The position numbers were made by a program, and so were the translations under genes. A stretch of 64,000 nt of DNA from Erigeron canadensis (Eukaryota > Streptophyta > Magnoliopsida > Asterales > Asteraceae). This document shows positions 11,601 through 29,135 of this stretch, piece by piece. The stretch is taken from the NCBI RefSeq assembly GCF_010389155.1, contig NC_057763.1, positions 44,498,645 through 44,562,644 on the forward strand, in the 5' to 3' direction. The notes beneath the pieces are model-generated. The model saw only the letters and a program-made list of their open reading frames with translations. It searched no databases and was not told the DNA's origin. The number at the start of each line of letters is the position of its first letter. Position 1 is the stretch's first letter.

Positions 11601-12712
11601 CTTGGTTTTTCTCGAGAGTAAGTTGTGATTATAGAATTGTTTTAATGTGACATCGTCCACAAACATGTAGAAACACGCATGGTCTAGTGTTTTGTATCCA
11701 AGGCCTTTTGGTTGGCGAATTTTATCATGGTCTCCAAATATAGCCGAAACTATCACTACTTTGCAACGTTCCATAGCGATTTTATCTGAAAAAAGAAAAA
11801 AACATTATAATTACAAGATATTTGTAACTTTTATTTTTCTTCATCTACCTACTTCTATATCTTATTTAAGCAAAATGATATTCGTATTACATATTTTAAT
11901 AAATTTATCACACCGGACAACTTTTTGAACATAATGTACAAACTATTAAAGCATGTGTAGTGACAGATTTATTAAAACCTATTATACGAACATCACTTCC
12001 CATTTTATTTAAACAACATTCTTATCGGCCTACTATATATACATATACATGTAGAATATATTAAACAAACAAAACAACGACAAGAAACAAAAAAACGTCG
12101 ATGAATTCAATAATTCTAACCATGATCACTAATTGGAAATTTCTTAAGGAACCCACAAGGGATTTCGGTCTGAACATCTCGATGATCAAAATACGATATC
12201 CTTTTCTTTGTAAGGTAATTTGTTCCGAAACTTCCTCCATTTCCATTCTCGGTTCCTTTTATGTACCTCAAACCGTCGGAATCCCATGAAGAATTCTCCT
12301 CAATTCGTCGAAAATCATTTAAAACAAACGAATAATCTGTAATATTTCAAAACAAAATTTTATGATTATATATATATAGGATAAATTTGTGACAAAAAAA
12401 AAAGAGGAAGAAAGTATATTAGATAAATTTGTAAAGAAATATGAATGTACCATTGAAGAAAACAGGAGAATTGCAATGAGAATGAAAGGTAGGAATGGAA
12501 TGTTTATGTTGGCCATAAGATCGAGGATAGTTAAATAAAGATGATTGAATGGGATCAGAGATTGAGGAGGAGGATCTAAAATGACATTTGGTGGTAGAAG
12601 AGATAGAAGTATAGAAAGCATAAAAAAGAGAAGAAAAGAGGTATAAGATAGAGAAACACAAGAGCTTTGATTTGAAGAGAAGGGGTGTAGAACTTCTAAC
12701 CAATTTTCCCAT
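8660..12712 (-). CDS. TOD1: DUF616 family protein, TOD1-like, 4 exons, 459 aa
   Basis: Exons by eye: 12451-12712, 12121-12336, 11225-11785, 8660-9000; phases agree and the frame is open. The N-terminus MGKLVRSS is followed by a membrane segment (LLCFSILYLFSSLFYAFYTS), as expected for a Golgi/endomembrane type II protein. Family blocks in order: SDPIQSSLFNYPRSYGQHK, TEIPCGFLKKFPISDHDKIA, MERCKVVIVSAIFGDHDKIRQPKG, then WRIVKV, HRLFPNSKYSIWLDAKMQLVVDP and the C-terminal NLFSCLLFNELEAFNPRDQ. These match the DUF616 family, whose Arabidopsis members include TOD1 (reported as an alkaline ceramidase controlling turgor) and the MUCI70 glycosyltransferase-like proteins; the TEIPCGFLKKFPISD and KTLDH blocks favour TOD1. 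Intron 3 is 2.2 kb. Biochemical activity is inferred from the family only. Nothing ties it to triterpene synthesis. Confidence 0.85.
11050..11158. repeat. MITE copy in intron 3 of the TOD1-like gene
   Basis: Contains TTTTAATAAATTTATCACAC, GCTTTAATAATTTGTACA and CTCAAAAAGTTGTC, which is the reverse complement of the element at 11871-12004. Ends are degraded. Confidence 0.55.
11871..12004. repeat. MITE in intron 2 of the TOD1-like gene
   Basis: Inverted ends: TGATATTCGTATTACATATT on the left pairs with AATAGGTTTTAATA...GATGTTCGTATAA read from the right end, giving a GGGAAGTGAT-type terminus. Flanks TTATTTAAG (11862-11870) and TTATTTAAA (12005-12013) resemble a 9-bp target duplication, as made by Mutator-like elements. 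Confidence 0.6.
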
Positions 12713-12959
12713 TTTCCAATGGAAATCCCCATATCCATTGATTGTGTCATTTCATTTCTTTATTTAACACATGAGACATGACATTCTTGTACGGTTGTAC
12801 CTATGTATCATAATATCATAACACCAACAAATTAGTTATTTTATAAATGTATAAATGACATCTACATTAAATAAGCACGGATAAATTAAAATTTTCACAC
12901 TTTGTAAATATAAGTGAATTTTACTTCGGACGCGTATTATGTGTGCTAATTGCACAATG

Positions 12960-13150
12960 AAAGGATCCCGCACTAAGCGGATCTTAAATAACTTTTCTCA
13001 CCATACCACCTCCTTTATTGGAAAATATCGTCGGGGAGAATCTACCGAGGCTCAAACTCGAGACCTTGGAGTAAACTTCCCCGGGGCCCCGCATAGCAGG
13101 TTTAGTTAAACACCCCTGACCAATGGGGTTTAAGCCAGTGGTTAATATAT
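12960..13150 (-). repeat. Possible tRNA-derived SINE
   Basis: Minus strand carries GAGTTTGAGCCTC, close to a Pol III B-box, plus GC-rich non-coding sequence unlike its surroundings. Ends and target duplications are not clear. Confidence 0.3.
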
Positions 13151-13350
13151 TCACTTGTTAAACATCAATTACATTTATTAAAACCCAAACGTATTTATAG
13201 ACCAAATCAAGAAATAAGATGTTTGGATTAAACCAATATGAGGTGACTAAAGCAATATCACATGGATGATTGTTGTAACTTACTCTAGAATCAAGGCTTT
13301 CTTAAATTATTCCATAATCCGTGGTACAATATTTGGACCATTACTTTTAG

Positions 13351-13589
13351 GGAAAGGGAAAGGGAAGTGATAATTGTACCACACAATTTAATGGATCCAC
13401 CACACTGTATATATCTTATAACATACCGTAAAGTATGCTATGTATAGCAATGGTATGTTTATTAAGTCCTGTGATATGAATATCACAGTACCATATCAAC
13501 TTAATAAATCTATCACACTATTGCATCATTCATAAAAACTATACAGTATGATACATTAATCAAAATGTGTGATACATTTATCATCTCCC
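13351..13589. repeat. Mutator-type MITE, 239 bp, with 10-bp target duplication
   Basis: Perfect flanking direct repeat TTACTTTTAG at 13341-13350 and 13590-13599. Terminal inverted repeats of about 50 bp: GGGAAGTGATAATTGTACCA on the left against GGGAGATGATAAATGTATCA from the right. Terminus resembles the MITEs at 11871-12004 and 23455-23584. Confidence 0.75.
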
Positions 13590-16276
13590 TTACTTTTAGG
13601 ATTGTATGACTTTAATTAGTTATCCTTCTATACAAAGTGAGAGTCCTAATCGAAACATTATTAATTATGAAAAATATTTTATGAAGTTTTTCAGTCTTTT
13701 TACTTTGTTCAAATGTTGATACGAAAGTATATATAGATTGAATAGTCGTGTATTTGAATTCATATATAATTCTTTGTTATTCGATTGATAAATTGCTAAG
13801 AAATAAGGATATTGACCACGGTTTGGTATAGTTAGAAGAATCCAAACTGATTGAGCAAATTGGACAGTCGACGGGTTAGCCCTCATACACGAGCAATATC
13901 ATTTGCACATGATTGTGTTAGAAGCCCAAATCACCACAAATTTTGTTTTCGTCGGAGTCCCGGCCCATCTCTTTGATAAATTTATAAAAAAGAAAAATCG
14001 AGAAGTAGCTCTGTAGATTAGTCAAGATTGATCATTGATTCATTGATGAGTCAAAAACTAATGATGGATTCAACATCATAGAAGTCGATTTGTGGTCGCC
14101 TTAATTAAGTATGTTAGAAGTTATAACAATAGATGAAAGAGCGGAAAGACTAAAAGCTTACTGAGTACTGATCCTGATTTTGGATGGTATGAGTGTATGA
14201 CCACGAACGAACGTGTGCAGCTGTAATCATTAATCTCATAAGACTATATATCTTCCATCTAATATTGTAGTGGTCCAAAAGTACTGTGCCATACAAAGTA
14301 CTACATTAAAATCGTGTAACATATGTACTTGTTGGGATCGATAACGTCCACCATTATGAACTATTTTCCCTTTTGAAATTACCGACTTTTTTAACGAGGG
14401 TTTTATTCACTCGTACCAAAAAATGACCCATGAACTTCTTATCTAAAGGCATAAGGTAGTGTTTCTTTAATCTCTTAATTAAAAAACGTGACATAATAAA
14501 AAATATTTAATCCATTAAATCATTAAAAATGTTTATTTTTTTAATTAATAAACAAAATTAATTATCTTGACTAAATCAGTAAATACATTATTTATCCATT
14601 CATTCACTTAATGGTAGGTTTCAAATTCAAAGTGTGATATACTAATAATTCCCAATTTGGAAGACTTTTTGATGATGAAAGTTTTTACTTCAATCCAAAT
14701 AATAAAAGGGTTGAGCTATTATTAATGAACAGAAAAAATAGTGACATATATGTAGTGACATATCTGATTTATAAACAAAATATATGCTAAAGCAATTAAA
14801 TAACAAACGGATTACTTGGAAGAAGTGGTCAAGATCTTGGTCATTAGAATTCTGCGTTTCGATTCGAAACTCACTTCAGTTATAAGCTAGCAGATAATGG
14901 GCCTTAGCCCAAATATGTTTCCACAAAATTAGCCTACATGAAATGTATATATATATATATAAAGAGCTATCTCGTCACGTCATCTATAATTGCTAATAAA
15001 TCAGCTTTTAATAATAAAAATCCCAAAGGCGAGAATCGAACAACCGTCCTCCGTGTTAGTAAGGAACACCAATACCTGTTGGACCAACATTAGTTTTGTA
15101 TTTTACATGGGAACACCACAGTACATAAATGGTTCACCCTAGACTTTCCAATTTGCTAAACTAACATTTCTATCACACATTTCCTTTGAAGACATCTGTA
15201 GCTAAACAATTGAGATATATAGAGGAAACCAATAAACACCCAAAATAGAACCCGTAAAATCTGATCGGAAAGGTAACCTCAACTACTCAAATCCCTGAAC
15301 TCGGATGTAGGGTTTTTTGCACAAGATGGATCTAATCTCTATATATATCGATCACCTACATCCTATAGTTTTTATATTTCCATTGCGCATCGCACAATTC
15401 CGATCCTTTTTTCCAGGTATCTTTTATTTAATTGTGATTGTTTTAGAAAATGACGTTTTATGGGTTTTTTTTTTCCTTTTTATTTTCACTATTATGGGTT
15501 TTTGTGCGTTCGTAATTAGACTTTGCAGTAGTAAATGATTTTATTAATGATGATTCAAATAACTGGAATTATTTGGCTTAATAGAGGAAGGGTCGATTTG
15601 GATTGAACAGAGCATGGGTGCAATATTTAGCTGTACTGTTTTTATTCTTTATTTCTTACTCCATTATCGTTATTAATACCATTATTATTAGTTTTGAAGG
15701 ATATTATATGACTGTGATCTTAATCGATTTTTCACTGGATGTTTTTTTTAGTCAGTTGTAGATACGTTATTACTATAATAACATGGTTATGTTTAATTAT
15801 GAACTGTTTATTGTATACAACCAATTTGAACATATTAGTTTCATTTTTTTAGTTTCAACATTTAGGCCAAAATCTGGATGATTTACTTGGCTGGTGTTTG
15901 TATTCTATGTCTACATTTATTGATGTTTGGATGTTTAGTCAGAATTTAGTATTTTGGTTACAAAATGTGAGTTACTTGATATACGAGGAGTTCTTATGTT
16001 TGGGTTTTTATTATAATAGTTTTACGGGATATCATGTGCAAAGAATGTAGTTTGTTAGGTATTTGAGTTTTGTTAGGTATTTGAGTTGAATGAGAATCCA
16101 TAGAAGGCTCGATTTACAGATATAGCAGCAGAGAAGACTCACGAGGAAACTATCCAAGCCCGACTTGATATTCTAATTGTAAATGATATTTTAGGTTAGC
16201 TGTTTGTGTAAATTTTTCTGCGTTTTCTACCTTTAGCTTACTATTTTTTTTCTTTAATGATTTTGTTTAAATGCAG

Positions 16277-16456
16277 GAAACGCAGCGGAAGATGAAAGGA
16301 ATTTAGTACAACAACAATCACCAAGCTAAGGCTCAAGAAAATCTAGGAGTCATAGAAAACACACTGGCTAAAATGGAGAAGCTCCATTCGTATGTGGTTA
16401 TCAGCAGTGCCATGATCTTTGGCAATTATGCCTTTCCTATCACTGTTATTGCTCCG
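16277..16456 (+). pseudogene. Exon-like fragment, unrecognised
   Basis: Bounded by a 3' splice site (ATGCAG at 16271-16276) and a GTAAGG donor at 16457. The second half reads LGVIENTLAKMEKLHSYVV then ISSAMIFGNYAFPITVIAP, which is coding-like with a hydrophobic segment, but stop codons break the first half. I do not recognise the family. It may be a broken gene or an unusually spliced non-coding transcript. Confidence 0.3.
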
Positions 16457-17339
16457 GTAAGGACTTAAGTATAGCTCTGAAAGATAGAGCCCGACATTCA
16501 TTTTTGAATGAATATTCATAGCTGAGTCTACTAAAAGAGGGACCAGCTCATCGTAGTGATTAGAGCATAGTCACCTGTCATTTCTTTTGTACTTATATTT
16601 GCAAAATGAATTACCTGGCAGGGGTAGAACATTTGTGTCGAAAGTAACTTTTTGAATCAAAGTGCAGATGGGTGGTATTTTTTACAGCTTTCAATTAGGA
16701 AGATCATTAATTAAAAATGGGTACTCATGATGCAAAATTTCTTTTGTTGATCCAGGTCCGTAGATAGGCTTGCATGTAGGCAAAGCCAACTACGATATTG
16801 GTGGATTATGCAATCACTTTCTGGTGGCTAAGATAGGATAATGTTTCACAATTTGTCTCTCATACCGGAGTATATGTTTATAAGTAAAATACTATTATGA
16901 AAACAATCAGCTGTTTAAGCTTGGCGTTTTCCATGTTGATGCTTTAAAAGGGTACAACACCTTATTTTAGCTGTAATACATTTCATGTTTCAATTTGATA
17001 TTACATTTGTTTCCCCCTATTCTCTTTTTAATGTACAATATATTTTACTAAAATATGTGAATATGCCTTTATGTATGCATTGGCACATCTGCCATACATG
17101 GTGATGTTTAAGCAAAGCTCTAAAGTAACTTTAGTTCTAAAATGACCCGTTAAGGTTTAATATGCATAGACTTGGGCAGTTAAGATGTCTATGATTAGAT
17201 GTCTTGTGCTATATTTCTCCTTTGGGTGCCAAGTAATATGCAAGTTTTTCGTGTAAAAGTGGTCCACTATAAACCAAAGAAACTTGCATGCTTTCATGTT
17301 TCAGTATTAGTAATAGATTTCTACTTAATATTTACGAGA

Positions 17340-18568
17340 GTAAATATCCGCGTGTTGCGTCGGTGAGATGGTGGAGTGATAGCCAAAAATCTTAACCATA
17401 CGGGCTTCGCCATCAGATTTAAAAATTCGTCGAAAATATATCGAATGACATCTCTAATGAAAGAGCATGAAATTTTAAGAACACCCATATAATTTTTATA
17501 ATTTATCGATGTACGGTTTGTGAGATAAAAGATTTTTGAATGAATTGGAGGAATAAATGATTTATGGAGGAGAGAAAAAAAAATGATTGGTTGAGATTTG
17601 AGAACAGAGAAAGGATGTTTAGTAATATAAAATTAATAGAAGGGACATTTTAGAAGCAAATGTTGAAACTTAAAATGTTAGATAGCATGAATCTGCTTTA
17701 TAATATAGTATAGATGTGTCAATTAGTTCATGCTTATCTAATTTTATTAATTAAGGGCATTTTTCTTTTTAAAGATAAAACAATTTTTAAACTTAATATA
17801 TAATGCATGTAACCCGTAGCTTTTGTAGATTAGACTTTATGCTCAGTTAAGTGTTTGTAATGGTGGTTGTGTGGACAAGGTAGAAGGCCATGTGATAGTG
17901 TTAACCATTAGGTGGATGGTGTGGTGGTGGGGTGGATAGGGTGGAGGTGAAAAAGGTGGTTGTATTCACCTTGGGATATATATGGTATGGTTTGATATAA
18001 GGGTTTTTTTAGTTTTTTAATTTTTTTTATTGGTTATTGGAGTATTGTAAGGTATAATTTTAAAAGTTATTGTTATGGAAGTGATGTGGTTATAGTTGTG
18101 GTAGTGGTGTGCTGATGATGTGTCACTACCAGGTGTGGCAGCAATGTCATTACAAATTACTGCCAATTTCACGTCAGTGTAGACGCTATGCAGATACATT
18201 AGAACACTTGATAACCTCACTTGCCCTCGATATTTGGTATCCATGGCACATAATACAAGAATGTGTAAGAATCTACATTGACAAATTGTCATATTATAGC
18301 TTTATTGGTGATTGTTTTTATTATTTTTATTCATATTATACAAGTTTATGTATTCTTTGTTTACTCAAATTGTAACTTTTCAATTGTAAATAAGATTTGA
18401 TACTTTTAGTTTTGTGGATTTTTTTTATTGTGTAATCTATATTGACATTTATTTTATTATATATACATATAACTATTCATTTGAAGTTATAAATGGTTTT
18501 TACTTTGCATTTACGATAAATCAGCTAGAAATTAATATAGACCGGTGCAATGCACGGGTTTTACCTAG
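17340..18568 (+). mobile_element. Helitron-like sequence with 3' hairpin and CTAG terminus
   Basis: The right end has the hairpin GTGCA-A-TGCAC (18545-18555) followed 9 nt later by CTAG (18565-18568) and a T, the standard Helitron 3' end inserted at an A-T site. A related CCGCG..TTGCG block at 17348-17368 may mark the end of a second copy. Internal sequence is non-coding; the 5' end is not defined. Confidence 0.4.
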
Positions 18569-20946
18569 TTGATCAACATATTTAAGCTTCATGTGTTGTG
18601 AGTCATGCATACTCAGAGACCTAATATACATTATCTTAATTTGATATACAATAAAGAGTCTTATCATCAAATGGATCTCCGATTTAAATCTTTCGATAAA
18701 ATACCTGAAAAGAAAACTTACTCAGACCCACCATTGATTAACATATTTAACCTAATAACATTTTTAAAATGTTTAAAATTACTTCTAAATATTAAACTAA
18801 CATATTTATTATTTAACAATGACACTATTATTACGAGAAGGTTACCCGTGCAATGCGACGACAGCGACGGGTGGCGCAGGTGTTGCTGACCTAGCGATGT
18901 GTTTATTAATTTAAAAGTAATTGATTTATTAGGGGTAATGTAAAAATAGTTAATTTCATAAAAGGTATTTGTTTTTTCATTCAGTAAAAGCAAGGCTATT
19001 TATAGCCTACATATAACAACTAATTGCAACCACATTCTCCTAAACTTAAGCTACTCACTCACGTTTACTTTCAATCCTAAATAATTGGTCAACATGACCC
19101 CCTCTCCCACATAATTCGGTCAACACTAAGGCTAGCTAGAAAGTAGTCTTTTTCCTATCTGAAAGTTATGGATTCCGGTCTTTTTCGATTAACAAGTCGG
19201 GCCCATAAGCACCATATTCTGACTTTTTTTTTGACAATACCCAACAAGAGTTTCCATTGAATGAATAACGGATCCCGATCTTAAGAACAATAACGCTTTA
19301 GAATAAGCATGTTCTTTTTGTCAAGCGTGGCAATCCCATAATTCAAACTTGGCAACTTTATTCACGACTAACAAAACAAACTAATACTAACAAAATAAAG
19401 CCAACAATTAACTATCAAGGTTAGAACCATCACAACATAATTAGATTGTCTGCATCAGTTTAAAATGTCCATCTAACGAACATCATAATTAGCATGACAC
19501 GTCAGTTTTTCATCCATCTTTCCCACAAACACTTTTTAACCACAACAATAATATACATATCTATCCTTTCTACAAACAATCAAACCATATTTTGTCAAAC
19601 CAATATATCATTCATCCATCTTTTGCCATTTATTTCCATCATTCACCATCATTCTCCATAAACACCCAAGAATGGATACCCTTTACCTCATCATCCACAA
19701 CAATATCTTTTCTACAAATATCCTTCATATCATCACAAATCACCTATGGATACCCTTGTTGTGGATGGTCTTAATGTATGTATCACAAAAAAACATATAT
19801 ATATATATATATATATATTAAAACAGTAGGAATCCGAACGATTTTAAGGATTCTATTATTCCTTTATAATGATTCTCCACCCCCTATTTTAGGAAAGAAT
19901 TAGAAAATAGTTAGTTGGGAAAATACTAAGTTGCCCTTGTATCTTGTTATTAATAAACTATTACTCCTTCATGAGGGGTAGTCTTGGTATTCTAAAACAC
20001 ACCTAGCCATTCTCTTTCCCTCAATCCGTCTGTCAAAACAAAACACACACAAACACAAACACTTGAACAAAATTCACACACACCGAAAAGAATACACTCA
20101 CACCGCGGCGCCCACTTCAACCCTACACCCCTACCGTGACCGTCCATCACCGGCAACGACATCAACCCTACAGCCCACCGCGATCGTCCATCACCACGAT
20201 CGAAATCGGGTTCTAGCATTTAATTTATATTTGTTTTCAAATTTGGGGGTGTAATCAAATCGGTTCAGGTTTTTCTCGAAAGGTATATACATATATCATC
20301 ACATTATTATGTATCTATGCATATATTTTGTATCTATTTATGTTGATAGTTTATTCAATTTATTTTGTTTTGATTGCAGTCTCGCCGTCTCGGTGCTAAA
20401 CTTCCCGCATATGCTTACAAATCTGATTTACAATCCGTACGTATATCTTTTATGTATTAGTGTTTGTATATAATTTTCGAGATATTTAATTGATTTAGAT
20501 GTATTAGGTTAAAACAGAAGTATAAATCTGAGTAAAGTAACAAATCAAATATACTAGAATTGTTTATTTATATTTATGTTAGAGTAGGCCGATGTTTAGA
20601 ATGGAGATTGTGTGGCTAACTGGCTATCAATGCTTCTTTGTTGGTAATTTGGTATACATAAAAGATATGCTTGAGTGCTTTGGATGGCATTGTTTGATAT
20701 GCTCATCGATTAGAAGATTATGTATTAACTTATTGAAGTAAAATTCACAGTAGTGAGGGATTAGGTTGGTGTGTGAATTTAGTTATGTGTCCATACTGAC
20801 TTAATTGGTGGCGGAAAAGGTGGATTTTTGATTCAGTTATATTGTCATTAATGACGGCATTGGGGAAAAGAGAGGAAGGGGGATTTAGTGATGACTTAAA
20901 TCGTCATTGATGGTTCTTAAATCGTTGATGTTCATGGTTCTTGCAG

Positions 20947-21086
20947 AAGTCTTATGTGGTGGAAGAGATTGATGAAGCCGTGAAGATGTAAAAGCACCTC
21001 AAGTAGTAGAAGAAGATGAGATAATGGAATCCGACATTGAATTTGAAGGGGAAACTGTTGATCCTGATAACGTTCCACCACAAAAG
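20947..21086 (+). pseudogene. Relic of Hsp70-interacting protein (Hip/FAM10) exon
   Basis: After an acceptor (TTCTTGCAG) the sequence reads KSYVVEEIDEAVKM, a stop, then in another frame APQVVEEDEIMESDIEFEG followed by ETVDPDNVPPQK. This matches the acidic linker of plant Hip co-chaperones just before the TPR domain. One frameshift and a stop break it, and no TPR exon follows. Upstream exon-like pieces with splice signals (20381-20438) suggest a captured or truncated gene copy. Confidence 0.5.
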
Positions 21087-23454
21087 GCATATATTTCGGT
21101 CATCCATCTTTATAGTATGTGATGCATAATTGAAGTCCATCATAGCAAATATAACAAGACAGGTACATTCCATATCAAAAAATGTTATTGCTTATTGGGA
21201 TATCATCTAACTTTGAGGAATTTTGATGGGTGGCGAGTTACTAACCTGCAATTTATAAAGAAAGTTTCATTTTCCCGGTATAAGCTTCATTGTTTTTATA
21301 GGATAACTTTAACTGTTCAATTTCTTAAAAAAGGTTCAATTTTATAAAGATATTTGGCTTTCTTTCACATGTAATAAAGCCTTAATTCTTATCACTCCAA
21401 ATCCTCCTCTTAAAATTTGTGGGAATTTTCTTTTAAAGTTTTCATTCGGTGACATATTTATTGATATTGGAAAAAGAAGTTGGTCCTATTGGACTGGTAT
21501 GTAGAGAAGTGGAAAAGCACTTAGTATACTCATTCTTGATGAGTACGAGATTGGGGTGTTGTGTTGGAGTTCAATGAAGAAGCACAATCTCCATTTGTGA
21601 AAAAGTTTAAAACAATCATCTATCCCAGGGAGGAAACAATCATTACGAAATCTTATCAGCCTGTATATATATATACCAAGTGTATTTCATATGTATCTCT
21701 ATCAGGTTAATTCTTAAACAAGTTGCTTTGATATAAAACTGTTTTGATCTTTTTCTTAGTAGTCACTGATTTTATGATTTTAGTATGCCCTTTTTTTTCT
21801 ACTCTTAGTTGGTAGTGTTTAAGTTATAAGTTGGGAGCTTATGAGACCAAGGATTGACGTATGCAACTAATAGTTACAACATTTTATACAATTCTACTAT
21901 AAAATCATGTTTGGGATGATCCTATACTTGGTAGTTGGTACTAATTCTATTGTTGTCAAGTTTCTATTGTTGTTAGGTTTTATGCGAAGATATTGCATTT
22001 TTCAGGTAAAGTGACGTTTTGATGATCAATGGCATGATATTGGATACATTCGAGTAAAATGGTGAAGTTCGGATTTGATTCATGGCAAGAGCGAGCCATT
22101 TTCGTTCCTTTTTGGATGCTGCAATCAAACACCTCAAAGAGTTTAGTTGCAAGCAGTGAAGATTAGTCTTGGTTGAATTTTGTTGACCAGCCACTAGCAA
22201 GCAAGTAGCAGCTTCCATTTTTTTGTTTGATCTTGTAGTGTCGTTTGGTGTTTTTATTTCATTTTTATGTAATTGTAGATGAGAGATTCATCAGTAGAAG
22301 TTTTTAAAGAAAACTGTGATGATGCTCAAGAAGCAAAAGGAAAGGGGAATGGAAGCAAAAGCAATTTTTGATAATAATAAGATTGAATTAATAGTCAATA
22401 AACATATTATCTATGGTTAATTGTTCATTTAAAAACTATATTTTTGTGAAAACTGAAAAATAGATCCGACTATCCAAAAGTTTTGATCTATGGCCCACAT
22501 TAAAGCTTTCCATTCTCTCTCATGTTGTTGTTGCTGCATCTCTCTGCCCACTACCATCATTTCCGACCACCATAGCCGGCTTTGATGGTGGACAAAGCGG
22601 TTGATCGGCTGAGGTCCGTTTTCTTAAGGGGCCCATTTTTTATTTTTTTAATGTTTTATATATGAAAAAAATATTTATGTAATCAATTAAATTCATTACG
22701 AATCGTAACAATCATCGAAAGTATGATATTGTCGACCTAAAAAGACCCACTTACATATCTTTTATGAATTAATTATTTATTGTTATGTATGTTATCTTAT
22801 AAATATTTATTATTTGAATTTCAAGTTTTGTTTTTTCTTTATTTAATTTAAATTTCAATGTTTTTTATTTATTATTTGACTAAGAACTTTTGTCTTGTTT
22901 ATTATTAAAACATTTATTGTTGTTTTAAAAAACAGTTTATATAATACATTATATTGTGCTTAACATAAGAGTTCTTGTTTTTTTTACTCGTCATAGGTTC
23001 ATCTCTGACCACCAGTCGTCCTCCTCCTTCGGCGATGGTGACGACAAACACCACCGCCACCATGAGCATCACGGTCTGCCTCTCTCTTCTCTTCTAGCCA
23101 CAGTGCTAGCACCGACGTCGGTAAGGACGGACCCCGTACCGTATCCAACCACCACCATCTTTTGGATTACCGCCCATCAAATCCATACCATTCCCATATG
23201 CGTCCAGTGACAACCCCTTTAGAACGGATAAAGGCAACGCCCGTACCGTATCCACCGGGAAAAGAAACAGCGACGGTGGTGGCGACTCATCGGAATAAGA
23301 TGATCGGAGAAGGTGGATGGTGGTAGAGGAAATGAAAAAACCTGAGATTACAAAGAGGAAGGAGAAGAGAGAAAGTGGATCTAAATATTAAAAAGGGATG
23401 ATGAAGATTTATTTTCTAATGATTATGACTCATTATCTATGTCTATATTTATAG

Positions 23455-23584
23455 GAAAGTGATTAATTTACAACTATCTTTAGCCATTCACAACAATGTT
23501 TGCTTTATACAGTTGTATTTTGTGCAGTATAATGTATACATTTGTTGTGAATGACAAAAATTGTTGTAGATATATCACTTCCCC
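23455..23584. repeat. MITE with about 55-bp inverted ends
   Basis: Left GTGATTAATTTACAACTATC and CATTCACAACAATG pair with the right end read in reverse (AAGTGATATATCTACAACAA, CATTCACAACAAATG). Terminus GGGGAAGTGATA matches the MITEs at 11871 and 13351. Confidence 0.6.
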
Positions 23585-24163
23585 TATTATCCAGATCTAT
23601 ACTTCTATAAACTACCCCCTCTTTTTTTAAGTAATTAAGACTTTAAAATGACCATATTATTTCTCCTCTTTTGTTCACTAATTTTAACATTTTCACTTAC
23701 TAGCTTAGTAACCTGCGAATTATACAGACAAGTAAAAGAAAAATTTAATTTGATATATTAAAAAATGTTTGCATATATCATGTACTCCGATAGTAAAAAA
23801 TATATATGGATAAACATTTAATAACCATATTAACCCATCTTACTTCAATTAATTTACAATGACCACCACGCCTCCAATACTGTGGCCGTTGCCACACCTT
23901 TGTCATTATCACCATCACCGTCGTATCGCGCACGTATGCGTATAATATTGTTTATAAGTTAGTAGTTAGTACAGTATTTAATCAATTTTATGAAGTAAAG
24001 ACAGGCTCTCCTTGTAGTGTTGTGCTCATTCGCACTGACTCGACAACTCACACTCCCCCCCCCCCTGAAATACCAAAAACCTTTCTTTATTCCCTGATTC
24101 GTTCATGCAAATCTAATCACAGAAATATCCCTTATAAACCACTTGTTCAGATCCCTAATTTCA

Positions 24164-28476
<4,313 letters not shown>

Positions 28477-29135
28477 TGGAACACTCGAGTATCATTCTTT
28501 TTTGTCAAATTCTTTCAAAGTGTTGCTAGTTACAGACTTGCCTCCCTTTTCCATCTCATATTTAACTGTGTATTCCCCAATTGCCCTATGCTGCATTACA
28601 TTAGACACCAGTGACAAGATGAAGATCTGCAGTTCTGTATTGTTATGAAAAAGATGTATTGTTGTCTCGTATGTAAACACTATACGTCCCCGGTGGGTTG
28701 AGACATGCATATTTTTTTTGAAAATAATGAATCCGTGTTCAATTTATGATTATAAAGTTACATGACGTCCAAGACATATAGCTAACACATCAAACTACCA
28801 TCCAGAAGAGGCCTTTTTTCATAGCTTCTCTTGTAAGGAGAAGATAGATGCAAATTTTGGCAGTCAGTAATTTTGGTGAGAGCAATAATACCATATATAA
28901 GAAAGACAATCTAATCTTGTAAAGGTCTAAGGTTTAACTCTTGTCCTAGATGTATCTTGGGGAATGGGGATGACAGAGAACCATGATAACCATAGACTTC
29001 CAAAAAACCAGCCAAAGGAAAGCTTAGATCGCATAAATATGGTCCAAAACACAAGTATCACTTAATATTAAGGTCTACATGATACACCATAAACCATATC
29101 GGGTTTTCTTATCAAAAAAAGAAGGCATCTATCGC
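28477..29135. other. Convergent 3' regions
   Basis: Between the stop codons of the katanin-like gene (plus) and the CacyBP gene (minus). Probably the two 3' UTRs; nothing else seen. Confidence 0.5.

Larger units (their letters stand above)
12713..24163. other. Gene-poor interval of 11.4 kb
   Basis: No intact gene seen. It holds the promoter side of the TOD1-like gene, the MITEs, SINE-like and Helitron-like sequences listed separately, a tRNA-like B-box patch at about 15005-15080 (minus), a simple (TA)n at 19796-19818, two GC-rich patches (20095-20215, 22995-23290) with only short open frames, and two gene relics (16277-16456, 20947-21086). A leader-like stretch with C-run at 24055-24065 belongs to the ATPase gene that follows. 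Confidence 0.5.

Noticed and set aside
12319..12750. 143-codon minus-strand frame over TOD1-like exon 1
   Set aside because: Leucine-rich shadow; the true frame starts at 12712 and joins exon 2 in phase.
20063..20254. GC-rich open frame at 20.1 kb
   Set aside because: No family features and no conserved motifs; probably leader-like sequence of a captured gene at most.
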